64,000 nt of DNA, taken from assembly GCA_036558745.1 (NCBI GenBank), contig DATBEZ010000040.1, positions 110,765 to 174,764 on the forward strand, written 5' to 3'. Every line of letters begins with the position of its first letter. Position 1 is the stretch's first letter. Of the stretch, positions 24,835 through 33,090 are shown in pieces. Below the pieces are notes generated by a model. That model was not told where the DNA came from. It saw nothing but the letters and a program-made list of their open reading frames with translations, and searched no databases. A program made the position numbers and the translations under genes. The DNA is from JAMXLJ01 sp036558745. Its GTDB lineage: Bacteria; Actinomycetota; Acidimicrobiia; IMCC26256; JAMXLJ01.

Positions 24835-25452
24835 CCCACGCGCGCCCTTCACGGTCGCGATCGCGGTGTGGACCTCGACGACCGACCAGCCGTGGCGCGC
24901 GAGCAGCGTGCTGAGGTTGCGCCACGTGAACGACACCACGTGGTCGGGATGGGTCACCTCGATGTTCACGATGCCGAGCAGCGCGTTGCCGAGACCGTTG
25001 CCGTTCGGCGTGGTCAACGCGACCAGCCCGCCCGGCTCGACGAGCGTCGCCAGCGCGTCGAGGAACGCGCCCGGCGCGTCGAGGTGCTCGATCACCTCGC
25101 CGGCGACCACGATCTCGGCGGGGGCGAGGTCGAGCGCGCGCACGGCCTCGGTGTCGCGGCAGTCGACCGCGTACGCCTCGTACCCCGCGGCGCGCGCGTT
25201 CTCGACGCCGGCCTTGTCGAGGTCGAGACCGACGAGCGTCGCCGCGGTCGCGGCGAGGCGCGCGTGCAGCCATGTGCCCGCCCCCTGCTGCATCTCGGTG
25301 CAGCCGGCGTCAGCGAAGCCGACGTGGATCACCCGGCGCCCGGCGACCAGCTCGCTCACGAACGCGAGGCGGTCGACGACCGTCGCTCGCGGCAGGCGCA
25401 TGAGCATCGCGCCCTGGTCGAACTCGCCCGGGCGGGCCGCGTCGCCGCTCAC
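24712..25452 (-). CDS. SAM-dependent methyltransferase in a glycan-modification cassette
   Basis: A 246-residue class I methyltransferase. Motif I is the less usual VIHVGFADAG near residue 46, with LVGLDLDKAGVENARAAG, EIVVAGEVIEHLDAP and LVEPGGLVALTTPNGNG following. The GTG at 25452 is chosen because it overlaps the stop of the upstream deacetylase gene (GTGA), as in other pairs here; longer readings upstream are Arg/Pro shadows of that gene. The substrate is unknown. The 3' end overlaps the DUF2304 gene on the opposite strand by 123 bases, so one of the two stops may be further out than the functional domain needs. Confidence 0.85.
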   Translation of the reverse strand: MSGDAARPGEFDQGAMLMRLPRATVVDRLAFVSELVAGRRVIHVGFADAGCTEMQQGAGTWLHARLAATAATLVGLDLDKAGVENARAAGYEAYAVDCRDTEAVRALDLAPAEIVVAGEVIEHLDAPGAFLDALATLVEPGGLVALTTPNGNGLGNALLGIVNIEVTHPDHVVSFTWRNLSTLLARHGWSVVEVHTAIATVKGARGSGALTRLGGALLLGLTRVLARLGAPFVADTLVVVARHERD

Positions 25453-26273
25453 CGGGGCCAGGAGAACGTGGGCAACGGGGAGGGGAGCGTCTCCACCCGC
25501 TCGACGAGCGGGGGCCCGATCCGGCCCGCCATCAGACGATCGAGGTCGGCGAACATCCGGTGGCGCTTGCGCCAGATGAGGCGACTGCCGACCTGTCCCG
25601 CCTCGGGCAGGACCCGGAACGGCTCGTCGGGGTCGAAGTCGTAGGGGTGGGCGTAGGTCCAGAGCAGCGGAAGGCGCCGGGCGGTGACGGCCATCCCGCC
25701 GCGGATGACGGGCCAGGGCAGGTTCCGCAGCCACACGGCGCCGAGCCAGGGGAGACCGACGGGACCGACCTGGACGACCGGGCAGGGCAGCTCCACGAGT
25801 CCGCTGCGCCACCGGAAGGGCCCGCTCGGGATGTCGGGGTCGCCGTGGAGCGGGTGGTGGATCGGCATGACGCTCGACGAGTAGACGAAGCCGAGCTCGC
25901 TCAGCACGTCGATCGCCCACGCGCTGGCGGCGACGAGCGAGAACTGCGGGGCACGGAAGCCGGCCGGCGGCCGCTGCACCAGGTCCTCGATGCGTGCCTT
26001 CGTCTCGACCATCGCGGTGCGGAACGCGGCGGGCTCGACCTCGGGGAGCGGGACGTGACGGTGCCCGTGCACCGCGACCTCGTGGTCCTCGGCCGCGATC
26101 TCCTTCACCAGGCCGGGGAACTCCTCGACGACCTGGCCGACGACGAAGAACGTGCCCCGGATGCCGCGCTCGCCCAGGAACTCGAGCACCGCGTGGGTCG
26201 CGTCGACGTGGCGGGGCAGGTCCCCGGGATCGGCGCGGTGGTCCTCGACGTCGAGGGTGAACGAGATCTGCAT
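25449..26273 (-). CDS. Polysaccharide deacetylase (CE4, PEP-CTERM/DUF3473-like type)
   Basis: A 274-residue NodB-fold deacetylase. It opens MQISFTLDVEDHRADPGD, where DVED supplies the catalytic base and a metal ligand; HGHRHVPL gives the His-x3-His metal pair near residue 93; RAPQFSL is the family arginine motif. The form resembles the deacetylases of exopolysaccharide loci that act on HexNAc units. There is no signal peptide, so it may act on a cytoplasmic or membrane intermediate. ATG 26273 shares one base with the stop of the upstream GNAT-like gene (TGATG), and its own stop overlaps the methyltransferase start. Confidence 0.9.
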   Translation of the reverse strand: MQISFTLDVEDHRADPGDLPRHVDATHAVLEFLGERGIRGTFFVVGQVVEEFPGLVKEIAAEDHEVAVHGHRHVPLPEVEPAAFRTAMVETKARIEDLVQRPPAGFRAPQFSLVAASAWAIDVLSELGFVYSSSVMPIHHPLHGDPDIPSGPFRWRSGLVELPCPVVQVGPVGLPWLGAVWLRNLPWPVIRGGMAVTARRLPLLWTYAHPYDFDPDEPFRVLPEAGQVGSRLIWRKRHRMFADLDRLMAGRIGPPLVERVETLPSPLPTFSWPR

Positions 26274-27187
26274 CAGAACGCGTCGACGTCCAGGAACTCG
26301 TAGGTCGACAGCGTGATCGCGTCCTGGTCGACGCCGTCGCGCAGCGCCCAGACCAGGATGAAGAGGGGAGCGGGCTGGATCCGCCGCGGCGGCCGCATGC
26401 CGCGGAACGACACGTGCTCGTTGTACCCCGCGTGGAGCGCGACCGGCGTGTGGTGGTGCCGGCACGCGGCGGCGACGATCTGGCGTGAGGACAGCGGGCC
26501 GCGACGCCCGGCGCGCGGCAGCATCTTGAGGATCACCGCGGCCGGCACGCCCTTCTGCACCGTGCGGCACGACACCGCGAACACCTCGGGGCCGACGTGC
26601 ACCGAGTAGCTCGCCAAGGGCCGGCGGAGGCGCCAGCGCAGCGCGTCGGTCGTCCACCGGTTCGTCAGGTGCGTGGTCGGGTACTCGTCGAGGTCGGCCG
26701 TCAGCTCCTCGAAGCGCCGGCTGCTCAGGAATTCCTCGGTGACCGGGATGGTCTCGACGCCCGCGCCCGTGCCCGACGCGACCGAGAGGTGCACCGCCAT
26801 CGGCCCGAGCAGACGCAGGCCCAGGTGCTTCACGCCGGCGCCGACGGACTTCTCGTTCGGGACCCCGATCGCGACCTCCCGCCCGTCCTCACCCGAACGC
26901 TTGTAGAGCTCGCGGGCGAGCGTGACGAAGTAGCCCTTGCGCTGGGTCCCGGAGCGGGTCACCGCGTTGAGCGAGAACACGCCGGGCACGACGCCGTTCG
27001 CGTCGCGGTACTCCTGGGGGATGAGGGCGTAGTGCGCCATCCGCACCCCGTCCTCGTCGGCGTTCTCCTGGTAGGCCGGGCCCCAGGGGTTCTCCTCGTA
27101 GAGCCAGGTCAGGTACCGGTCGTCGTTCCAGCGCTCGTCGGGGAGCTCCGCGTTGAGCAGCTGGGTGGTGGCGGTGAGATCCGACAT
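26273..27187 (-). CDS. GNAT-fold acyltransferase-like protein of a glycan cluster
   Basis: A 304-residue soluble protein. The first half (RYLTWLYEENPWGPAYQ, MAHYALIPQEYRDANG, AVTRSGTQRKGYFVTLARE) matches the large GNAT-like proteins found in exopolysaccharide loci, with the RKGYFVTL segment standing for the acetyl-CoA loop. The second half (AVILKMLPRAGRRGPLSS, ALHAGYNEH) is divergent. A role in N-acylating an amino sugar is plausible next to a deacetylase, but is inference. GGAAGCG precedes its ATG. It starts a three-gene cassette, GNAT-like, deacetylase, methyltransferase, joined by overlapping start and stop codons. Confidence 0.75.
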   Translation of the reverse strand: MSDLTATTQLLNAELPDERWNDDRYLTWLYEENPWGPAYQENADEDGVRMAHYALIPQEYRDANGVVPGVFSLNAVTRSGTQRKGYFVTLARELYKRSGEDGREVAIGVPNEKSVGAGVKHLGLRLLGPMAVHLSVASGTGAGVETIPVTEEFLSSRRFEELTADLDEYPTTHLTNRWTTDALRWRLRRPLASYSVHVGPEVFAVSCRTVQKGVPAAVILKMLPRAGRRGPLSSRQIVAAACRHHHTPVALHAGYNEHVSFRGMRPPRRIQPAPLFILVWALRDGVDQDAITLSTYEFLDVDAF

Positions 27188-27259
27188 CGCGCTTCCGGTG
27201 GCTCGGGGTCGGCGGGCCGGCGTCGGCCGCCGGGCTGGCTGCGCGGGCAGTCTATGGGT

Positions 27260-28663
27260 TCACGCGGCGCGCGGACCCGGGCGCGCGCGTACCCGCATCG
27301 ACCGCCAGACCACCTCGATCGAGGCCGCGGCGGCGAGGACGATCGCGGGCTCGGCGGGCGACCGGTAGCGCACCACCCCGAAGGACAGGGCCGCCGCGAT
27401 CGTGGCCACCACGGCGGGACCGAGGATCGGGCTGATCGGGATCCGGGCCCGCCAGAGGACGATCGTGCCGGCGATCGCGAGGGGCATGAGGAAGACGTAC
27501 TGCCCGAACGCGATCCGCGACGCGCGCTTGGTCCGACCCTCGATGACCGCGTTCAGCTGCAGGTTCTGACCCGGCTTGTACACGTCCCAGATCCGGGCGA
27601 CGCGTGCCGCGACGACGACGGGCACGCGACCGAGATGGTGCTTGATGTAGGTCCGGGCCGACTTCATGACGACCGCGTCTTGTTGTGACTCGTCGCCGGT
27701 GACCGCGCCGTTCGGATACGTGAAGCACTGCGCGTAGAGGCCGAGGAACGAGCCGTAGTACGTCTTGTCGCAGTTCGCGGTCGACAGGACCGAACCGAGC
27801 CCGCTGCTCAGGTACACCGGCTTCTGGAAGCGGACCATGTTGAAGCCGACCCACGGGCCGACGAACAGGATGATCCCGCCGGCCGCGAGCGCGAGCATCT
27901 CGACGCGCCGGCGCGCCGTCAGCGTGCGCGCGCCGACGATCACCGGGACCGCGACGAGGATGGCCAGGAGCGAGACCTCGGAACGGGCGAGGACGGCGAC
28001 GCCGATCGCCACGCCCAGCCACCACGCGTTCCATCGCGTGGGACGCGCCCAGAGCGTGTAGGCGGCGAGCAGGATGACCGAGACGGTGAGGATCGTCATC
28101 GACTCGGACAGCAGCATCCCGTCGTTGATCCAGAAGTTCGCGTACACCGCCGCGATCGCCGCGGCGACGAGCCCGGCGCGCTCGCCCATCATCTTGCGGC
28201 CGGTGAGACCGAGCACGGCGACCGACGCGGTGCCGAGGAAGCACGAGGCGACCCGGTGCGCGGTCACGCTCCAGCCGCCGAGCCACGAGATCATCCCCAG
28301 GTACAGCCCGTAGAGGGGTGGGTGGTACGCGGTCGGGCCCTGATGACCGTGCCAGTGCGTCGTCATGCGGAGGCCCTCGAACCATCCACCCGGGTTCACG
28401 AACCAGTGGCCGTCTCCGATGGTCCAGCCCTGCAGGTGGTAGTAGACCGCGTCGCCGCGCAGCTGAAAGTGCCCGTAGCCGACGAACACGAACCAGAGGC
28501 GCACGCCGAGCCCGACCGTCGCGATCGCGACCAGCGCGACGACGAAGCGCCGGCTCGCCTCGCGCAGCGGCCGTTCCGGCGGGGGCCCGATCGGGACGCG
28601 CCGGCCCGATCGCGCGCGCGGCGCGTCGGTCGTCTCGGGCGCCGCGACGGTCGGAGCGGTCAT
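27260..28663 (-). CDS. GT39/ArnT-like membrane glycosyltransferase (tandem copy 3)
   Basis: A 467-residue protein with about 11 membrane segments. The first outer loop carries LRGDAVYYHLQGW with the probable catalytic Asp; YHPPLYGLYLGM, YANFWINDGMLLSES and VLARSEVS are family landmarks. The late loop has the Cys pair CDKTYYGSFLGLYAQC. The next landmarks, RVARIWDVYKPGQN and EGRTKRASRIAF, are almost the same in copy 2. It probably transfers sugar from a polyprenyl-phosphate donor to an unknown envelope acceptor. It starts 4 bases after the copy 2 stop, so all three copies form one transcription unit. Confidence 0.86.
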   Translation of the reverse strand: MTAPTVAAPETTDAPRARSGRRVPIGPPPERPLREASRRFVVALVAIATVGLGVRLWFVFVGYGHFQLRGDAVYYHLQGWTIGDGHWFVNPGGWFEGLRMTTHWHGHQGPTAYHPPLYGLYLGMISWLGGWSVTAHRVASCFLGTASVAVLGLTGRKMMGERAGLVAAAIAAVYANFWINDGMLLSESMTILTVSVILLAAYTLWARPTRWNAWWLGVAIGVAVLARSEVSLLAILVAVPVIVGARTLTARRRVEMLALAAGGIILFVGPWVGFNMVRFQKPVYLSSGLGSVLSTANCDKTYYGSFLGLYAQCFTYPNGAVTGDESQQDAVVMKSARTYIKHHLGRVPVVVAARVARIWDVYKPGQNLQLNAVIEGRTKRASRIAFGQYVFLMPLAIAGTIVLWRARIPISPILGPAVVATIAAALSFGVVRYRSPAEPAIVLAAAASIEVVWRSMRVRARPGPRAA

Positions 28664-28667
28664 CTGA

Positions 28668-30047
28668 TCACGCGGACGCGACCGGCGACTTCGCGTCGCT
28701 CGCGCCCGAACGCCGGGCGCGCCGCCGGTTGCTCATGCTCGTCCACACGACGTCGATCGAGACCGCGGCCGCGAGCACGATGCTCGGCTCGACGGTCACG
28801 CGGTAGCGCAACACCCCGTACGTCAGCGCGGCGGCGATCGTCACGACGATCGCTGGCGCGATGAGCGGCATGATCGGAACCCGCCGGCGGCGGAGCACGA
28901 TGAGGCCTGCGATCGCGGGTGGCATCAGCACGTAGTACTGCCACACTGCGAGCCGCGACGCCTTCTTGGTGCGCCCTTCGAGCACGGCGTTGAGGAACAA
29001 GGTCTGGCTGGGCTTGTAGACGTCCCACAGCCGTCCGACCCGGGCGCCCATCACGCCGGGGAGCGCGCCGAGGTGCGCGCGCATGTAGCGCAGCGCTTCC
29101 TTGCGCAGGACGGTGTCCTCTTGCGACGCGTCGCCGGGGTAGTGCCTCAGGTCGCAGAGCTGGTACCACCCGCGGAACTGCCCGAAGTAGGTGTCGTGGC
29201 AGCTCGCGTTCTCGAGCACCGTGCCCCAGTGGTCGGTCATGAAGACCGGGTCCTTGAAGCGGCTCAGGTTGTACCCGACCCACGGTCCGACGAGGACGAT
29301 CATCGCGGCCGCGGCCGTCGCGAGGAACTCGATGCGTCGTCGCCACGAGAGCTGGCGCATGCCCCACACGAGCGGGAGGGTCAGCAGCGGCGCGAGGAAG
29401 ACGACCTCGCCCCGGCTGAGCGCGGCGGCGCCGAGCGCGAGCCCCAGCCAGATCGCGGTGCCCCAACGCGGTCGTTTCCAGAACGCGTACGCGGCGACGA
29501 GCACCAGCACCATCGTCAACGCGGCCATCGGCTCGGGCAGCAGCATGCCGTCGTTGATCCACAGGTTGGCGTAGACGGCGGCGATCGCGGCGGCGATGAG
29601 TCCGGTGCGCTCGTTCGCGATCTGGCGGCCGACGATGCCGATCGCCACCACCGCGCCGGTGCCGAGCAACGTCGACGCGAGCCGGTGGGCCGTGACGGAC
29701 CATCCCCCGAGGATCGACACGAGACCGAGGTACGAGCCGTAGAGCGGAGGGTTCGCGGCGCTGGGGGTGATCTTGCCGCCGTGCAGGTAGTAGTCGAGCG
29801 GGTTGATGAAGCCGTGGCCGTCGGCGAGCGACCAGCCGGTGAGGTGGTAGTAGTACGAGTCGCCGCCGATCTTGTAGTTGCCGTAGCCGACGAGCACCCA
29901 CCAGATCCGGATCGCGAGCGCGATCGCGGCGATGACGGCGAGCCCGATGACGAACCCGCGCGTCGGTCGTCGCCACGCGGACGTCTGGTCGTCGCCGGTG
30001 GTGTCGCTGCGCTCCTCGGCCATGGCCGCGCGCGCCGTCTGGGTCAC
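28668..30047 (-). CDS. GT39/ArnT-like membrane glycosyltransferase (tandem copy 2)
   Basis: A 459-residue polytopic protein very close to copy 3. Landmarks are IGGDSYYYHLTGW (catalytic-type Asp), ANPPLYGSYLGLVS, YANLWINDGMLLPEP, ALSRGEVVF, the Cys pair CHDTYFGQFRGWYQLC, and GRLWDVYKPSQT. The GTG at 30047 overlaps the TGA of copy 1 (GTGA) and is taken as the start; ATG 30023 is an alternative. The much longer reading to 31058 is a shadow of copy 1. Copies 2 and 3 differ most in the loop after the first motif, which may alter acceptor or donor choice. Confidence 0.86.
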   Translation of the reverse strand: MTQTARAAMAEERSDTTGDDQTSAWRRPTRGFVIGLAVIAAIALAIRIWWVLVGYGNYKIGGDSYYYHLTGWSLADGHGFINPLDYYLHGGKITPSAANPPLYGSYLGLVSILGGWSVTAHRLASTLLGTGAVVAIGIVGRQIANERTGLIAAAIAAVYANLWINDGMLLPEPMAALTMVLVLVAAYAFWKRPRWGTAIWLGLALGAAALSRGEVVFLAPLLTLPLVWGMRQLSWRRRIEFLATAAAAMIVLVGPWVGYNLSRFKDPVFMTDHWGTVLENASCHDTYFGQFRGWYQLCDLRHYPGDASQEDTVLRKEALRYMRAHLGALPGVMGARVGRLWDVYKPSQTLFLNAVLEGRTKKASRLAVWQYYVLMPPAIAGLIVLRRRRVPIMPLIAPAIVVTIAAALTYGVLRYRVTVEPSIVLAAAVSIDVVWTSMSNRRRARRSGASDAKSPVASA

Positions 30048-31459
30048 GAGGCGGCTCCGACCGGAGTCGGCGTGGCGCGTTCCGGACGGGGCTCGCGCGT
30101 GCGCCGCCACCACCGCCAGATTGCGTCGACCGCGACGCCTGCGAGGATGACGGCAGCGCCGTCGAACGCGGCGCGGTAGCGCGTCACGCCGAACGTGGAC
30201 GCGGCGGCGATGACCGCGGTCAGCGCGACGGCCACGAACGGGCTGACGGGGAGACGCCTGCGCCAGAGCAGCACCGCGCCCGCGATCCCGAGGATCGTGA
30301 CCGGGTAGTACATCCAGAGCGCGAGGCGCGAGGGCCAGAGACCGCGGCGCTCGAAGTACCGGTCGAGGACGATGCTCTGGCGCACGCGGTAGACCTGGAA
30401 CAGGCGTCCGACGCGCGCCGCGATCACCTTCGGCTGCTCGCGCAGATGGGTGCGCATGTAGTGGAGGGCCTGTTTGCGGCCCTGCGCGTCGAGCACGGTC
30501 TCGTCGGTCTGTCCGGGAAGGCGGGACACGCCGCAGTCCCACCACCAGTAGCCGAGGAACTGGCCGGAGTACGTCTGCGCGCAGTTGCCGTAGCTCATCG
30601 CGATCCCGGAGCCGGACACGATGTAGACGGGGTGCGCGAAGTTGCGCGTCTGGTTGTACGCGACCCACGAGCCGATGATCACGAGCCCGACCGCGGCCGC
30701 GGCGCCGAGACGCCGGAACCGTCCCGCCCAGTCCACGCCCTTGATGCGCAGGAGCAGTGGGAGCACGCCGAGGGGATACAGCAGCAGCGCCTCGGAGCGC
30801 GTCAACGACGCGAGCGCGACCCAGAAGCTCATCCAGAGGACCCGCCGGTACGACGGCTGGCGCCAGCACCGGATCGCGCTCCACAGGAAGAGCGCGACCA
30901 GCAGCACGTACGGCGTCTCGGAGAGGAGCGCGGCGTCGTTGATCCACAGGTTCGGGTACACCGCGGCGATGCCGGCCGCGACCAGCCCGGCCAGGCCACC
31001 GGCGAGCTCGCGCGCCGCGAGGCCGATGACGAGCACGGTGAGGGCACCGAGCACGCACGATGCGAGCCGGTCACCGAGCGGTGTCGTGATGCCGATCTTG
31101 TTCACGACCGCGAGGAACATCGGGTACAGCGGCGGGTGACCCGCGCTCGGGACGTAGCGGTGGTGCTGCTGCTCCCAGATGAACGGGTTCCCGAAGCCGT
31201 CGCCGGCGGCGAGCATGCGGCCGAGGCGGTAGTACCAGCGGTTGTCGGTCACCTGGCCGAGCTGCTGGTTCCCGCGGGCGACGATCGTGAAGACGAGGCG
31301 GAGTGTGAGGCCGGCGAGGGTGATGAGGCCCAGGCCGATCGCGAAGCGACGTGACGCGGGAGCGACCGTGTCGCGCGCCTGGTCGTCCTCGCTCGGTCCC
31401 GCCACACCCGGGGATTGCTGGGCCGTGCCCACTTGCGTGCCGTCGTCCGCGGTCTGCAC
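30044..31459 (-). CDS. GT39/ArnT-like membrane glycosyltransferase (tandem copy 1)
   Basis: A 471-residue polytopic protein and the most divergent of the tandem set. The first loop reads QVTDNRWYYRLGR, keeping the Asp but without the GD pair. HPPLYPMFLAVVN, YPNLWINDAALLSETP, LTRSEALLL and the Cys pair CAQTYSGQFLGYWWWDC are present. The start is GTG 31459 with GGGGGAGG upstream. It heads the three-gene unit and diverges from the HpaB-family gene across a 206-base gap that should hold promoters for both directions. Acceptor unknown. Confidence 0.86.
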   Translation of the reverse strand: MQTADDGTQVGTAQQSPGVAGPSEDDQARDTVAPASRRFAIGLGLITLAGLTLRLVFTIVARGNQQLGQVTDNRWYYRLGRMLAAGDGFGNPFIWEQQHHRYVPSAGHPPLYPMFLAVVNKIGITTPLGDRLASCVLGALTVLVIGLAARELAGGLAGLVAAGIAAVYPNLWINDAALLSETPYVLLVALFLWSAIRCWRQPSYRRVLWMSFWVALASLTRSEALLLYPLGVLPLLLRIKGVDWAGRFRRLGAAAAVGLVIIGSWVAYNQTRNFAHPVYIVSGSGIAMSYGNCAQTYSGQFLGYWWWDCGVSRLPGQTDETVLDAQGRKQALHYMRTHLREQPKVIAARVGRLFQVYRVRQSIVLDRYFERRGLWPSRLALWMYYPVTILGIAGAVLLWRRRLPVSPFVAVALTAVIAAASTFGVTRYRAAFDGAAVILAGVAVDAIWRWWRRTREPRPERATPTPVGAAS

Positions 31460-31653
31460 CGGCCTCCCCCGACGGTGTCCCGGGTACGCCGCGGACGGTG
31501 GTCCCCGCGGCGGAGCGAGCAGGATACAGCCGGGCTCGTGGGGGACACCGGCCGCGGCGCGTTTGACCCGCTCACGCCCTGGTCGCTTCGGCGGAGCAGG
31601 AGTCGGCCGCGGGAATCGGCCCGACGCCCGTGTCAGGTATCCCGGGCGATCGT

Positions 31654-31659
31654 TACACT
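31654..31659 (+). promoter_or_regulatory. Promoter of the HpaB-family gene, probably leaderless
   Basis: TACACT is followed by 6 bases and then ATG 31666. GTGTCA at 31630-31635 is a fair -35 box with an 18-base spacer. No ribosome site precedes the ATG, which fits a leaderless transcript. Confidence 0.55.
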
Positions 31660-31665
31660 CCGCGC

Positions 31666-33072
31666 ATGCGTGCAGCCGACGAGTTCGTCGAGTCCCTGCG
31701 CGACGGCCGGGTCGTCTACTACCAGGGTCGTCGCATCGAAGACGTCACGAAGGAGCCCGACCTGAGGGTCGCGATCGATCACGCCGGCATCGACTTCGAG
31801 ATGACGGAGGAACCGGCGCATCGCGACGCGCTGGTCGTCGACGACGGTTCCGGCCCCTCGCCGCTCCTGTACCGCATCCCGCGCTCGCCCGACGATCTCC
31901 GGGCCCGGTCACGGGCCATCGAGCTGACCACGGCGCGTGGCGCCGGGATTCCACCGCTGATCCACGAGATCGGGACCGACGCGATGTTCGCGTTGATGCG
32001 CGTGACCGACGGCGAGGCCTACGAACGCGCGCTCGCGTTCTACGAGCGCGCCCGCGCCGACGACCTCGCGGTCGCAGTCGCGCAGACCGACGTCAAGGGC
32101 AACCGGGCCGTTGGGCCGACCGAGCAACAGGATCCCGACCTCTACGTCCACGTCGTCGCCGAGCAATCCGACGGCATCGTCGTGCGCGGCGCGAAGACGC
32201 ACACGTCCGCGAGCGTCAACGCGAACGAGCTCATCGTGCTACCGACGCGTGCGATGGGTCCCGACGATGCCGACTTCGCGATCTCGTTCGCGGTGCCGCT
32301 CGACGCGCCCGGTCTGACGCTCTACGTGTCGGGGTTCGCGGCGGGCGAGCGCGACGCGTTCGAATTTCCCGCGTCGTCGCGGGCGAAGATGCTCGAGACG
32401 CTCACCGTGTTCGACGACGTGTTCGTGCCGTGGGAGCGGGTGTTCCTCTACAAGGAGCCGAAGCTCGCCGGGCCGCTCGCGCTCACCTTCGTCGAGTATC
32501 ACCGCTTCACCGCGGTCAGCTACAAGCTGCCGTTGCTCGACGCGTTCGTCGGCGGCGCGGCGCGTATCGCCGACATGAACGGTGTCGGGAAGGCCGGGCA
32601 CATCCGCGACAAGCTCACCCACCTCATCACGTTCGCGGAGACCGTGCGCGGGCTCACCGAGCTCGCCGCGATCAGAGGCCGGGCCGGCCAGCGCGACATC
32701 TGGTACCCGGATCCGCTGACGACCAACATGGCGAAGTTCACGTTCGCGTCCGGTTACCACAATGCGGTCGAGATGGTGCAGAACTGCGCGGGCGGTTTGC
32801 TCGTCACCGGTCCGTCGGGAGCCGACTGGAGCTCGGACGAGGTCCGCCCGGTGCTCGAGAAGTTCTACGTCGCAGCCGCCAGCGCGGAGGACCGGCTCCG
32901 GCTGATGCATCTCCTGAGCGACCTGACCGCGCGCGACTACGCGGGTTACCACGCGGTGCTCGCGGTCCACGCCGAGGGCTCGGTCGAGGCCGAGAAGATG
33001 CAGATCCTGCGCTCCTACGACCCGCGCCGCGCCTTCGCGTACGTCGGCGAGATCGCCAACCTCTCGGAGTAG
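31666..33072 (+). CDS. HpaB/4-hydroxybutyryl-CoA dehydratase superfamily protein without Fe-S ligands
   Basis: A 468-residue protein of the acyl-CoA-dehydrogenase-like HpaB superfamily, which includes FADH2-dependent 4-hydroxyphenylacetate 3-monooxygenases and 4-hydroxybutyryl-CoA dehydratase (AbfD). Recognisable parts are VAQTDVKGNRAVGPTEQ, VVRGAKTHTSASVNANELI, FDDVFVPWERVFLYKE and the helix YHRFTAVSYKLPLLDAFVG. The Cys residues that bind the AbfD [4Fe-4S] cluster are missing; the only Cys is in VEMVQNCAGG. It is therefore more likely a flavin-dependent oxygenase-type member. No flavin reductase is adjacent. The ATG at 31666 has a -10 box 6 bases upstream. It stands alone among glycan genes, and its substrate is unknown. 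Confidence 0.88.
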   Translation: MRAADEFVESLRDGRVVYYQGRRIEDVTKEPDLRVAIDHAGIDFEMTEEPAHRDALVVDDGSGPSPLLYRIPRSPDDLRARSRAIELTTARGAGIPPLIHEIGTDAMFALMRVTDGEAYERALAFYERARADDLAVAVAQTDVKGNRAVGPTEQQDPDLYVHVVAEQSDGIVVRGAKTHTSASVNANELIVLPTRAMGPDDADFAISFAVPLDAPGLTLYVSGFAAGERDAFEFPASSRAKMLETLTVFDDVFVPWERVFLYKEPKLAGPLALTFVEYHRFTAVSYKLPLLDAFVGGAARIADMNGVGKAGHIRDKLTHLITFAETVRGLTELAAIRGRAGQRDIWYPDPLTTNMAKFTFASGYHNAVEMVQNCAGGLLVTGPSGADWSSDEVRPVLEKFYVAAASAEDRLRLMHLLSDLTARDYAGYHAVLAVHAEGSVEAEKMQILRSYDPRRAFAYVGEIANLSE

Positions 33073-33090
33073 CGCCCCGGCTGGGTGGGA

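Noticed and set aside
28668..31058. Extension of GT39-like copy 2 to 796 residues
   Set aside because: The extra 340 residues are a frame-shadow of copy 1; the GTGA overlap at 30044-30047 gives a natural start.
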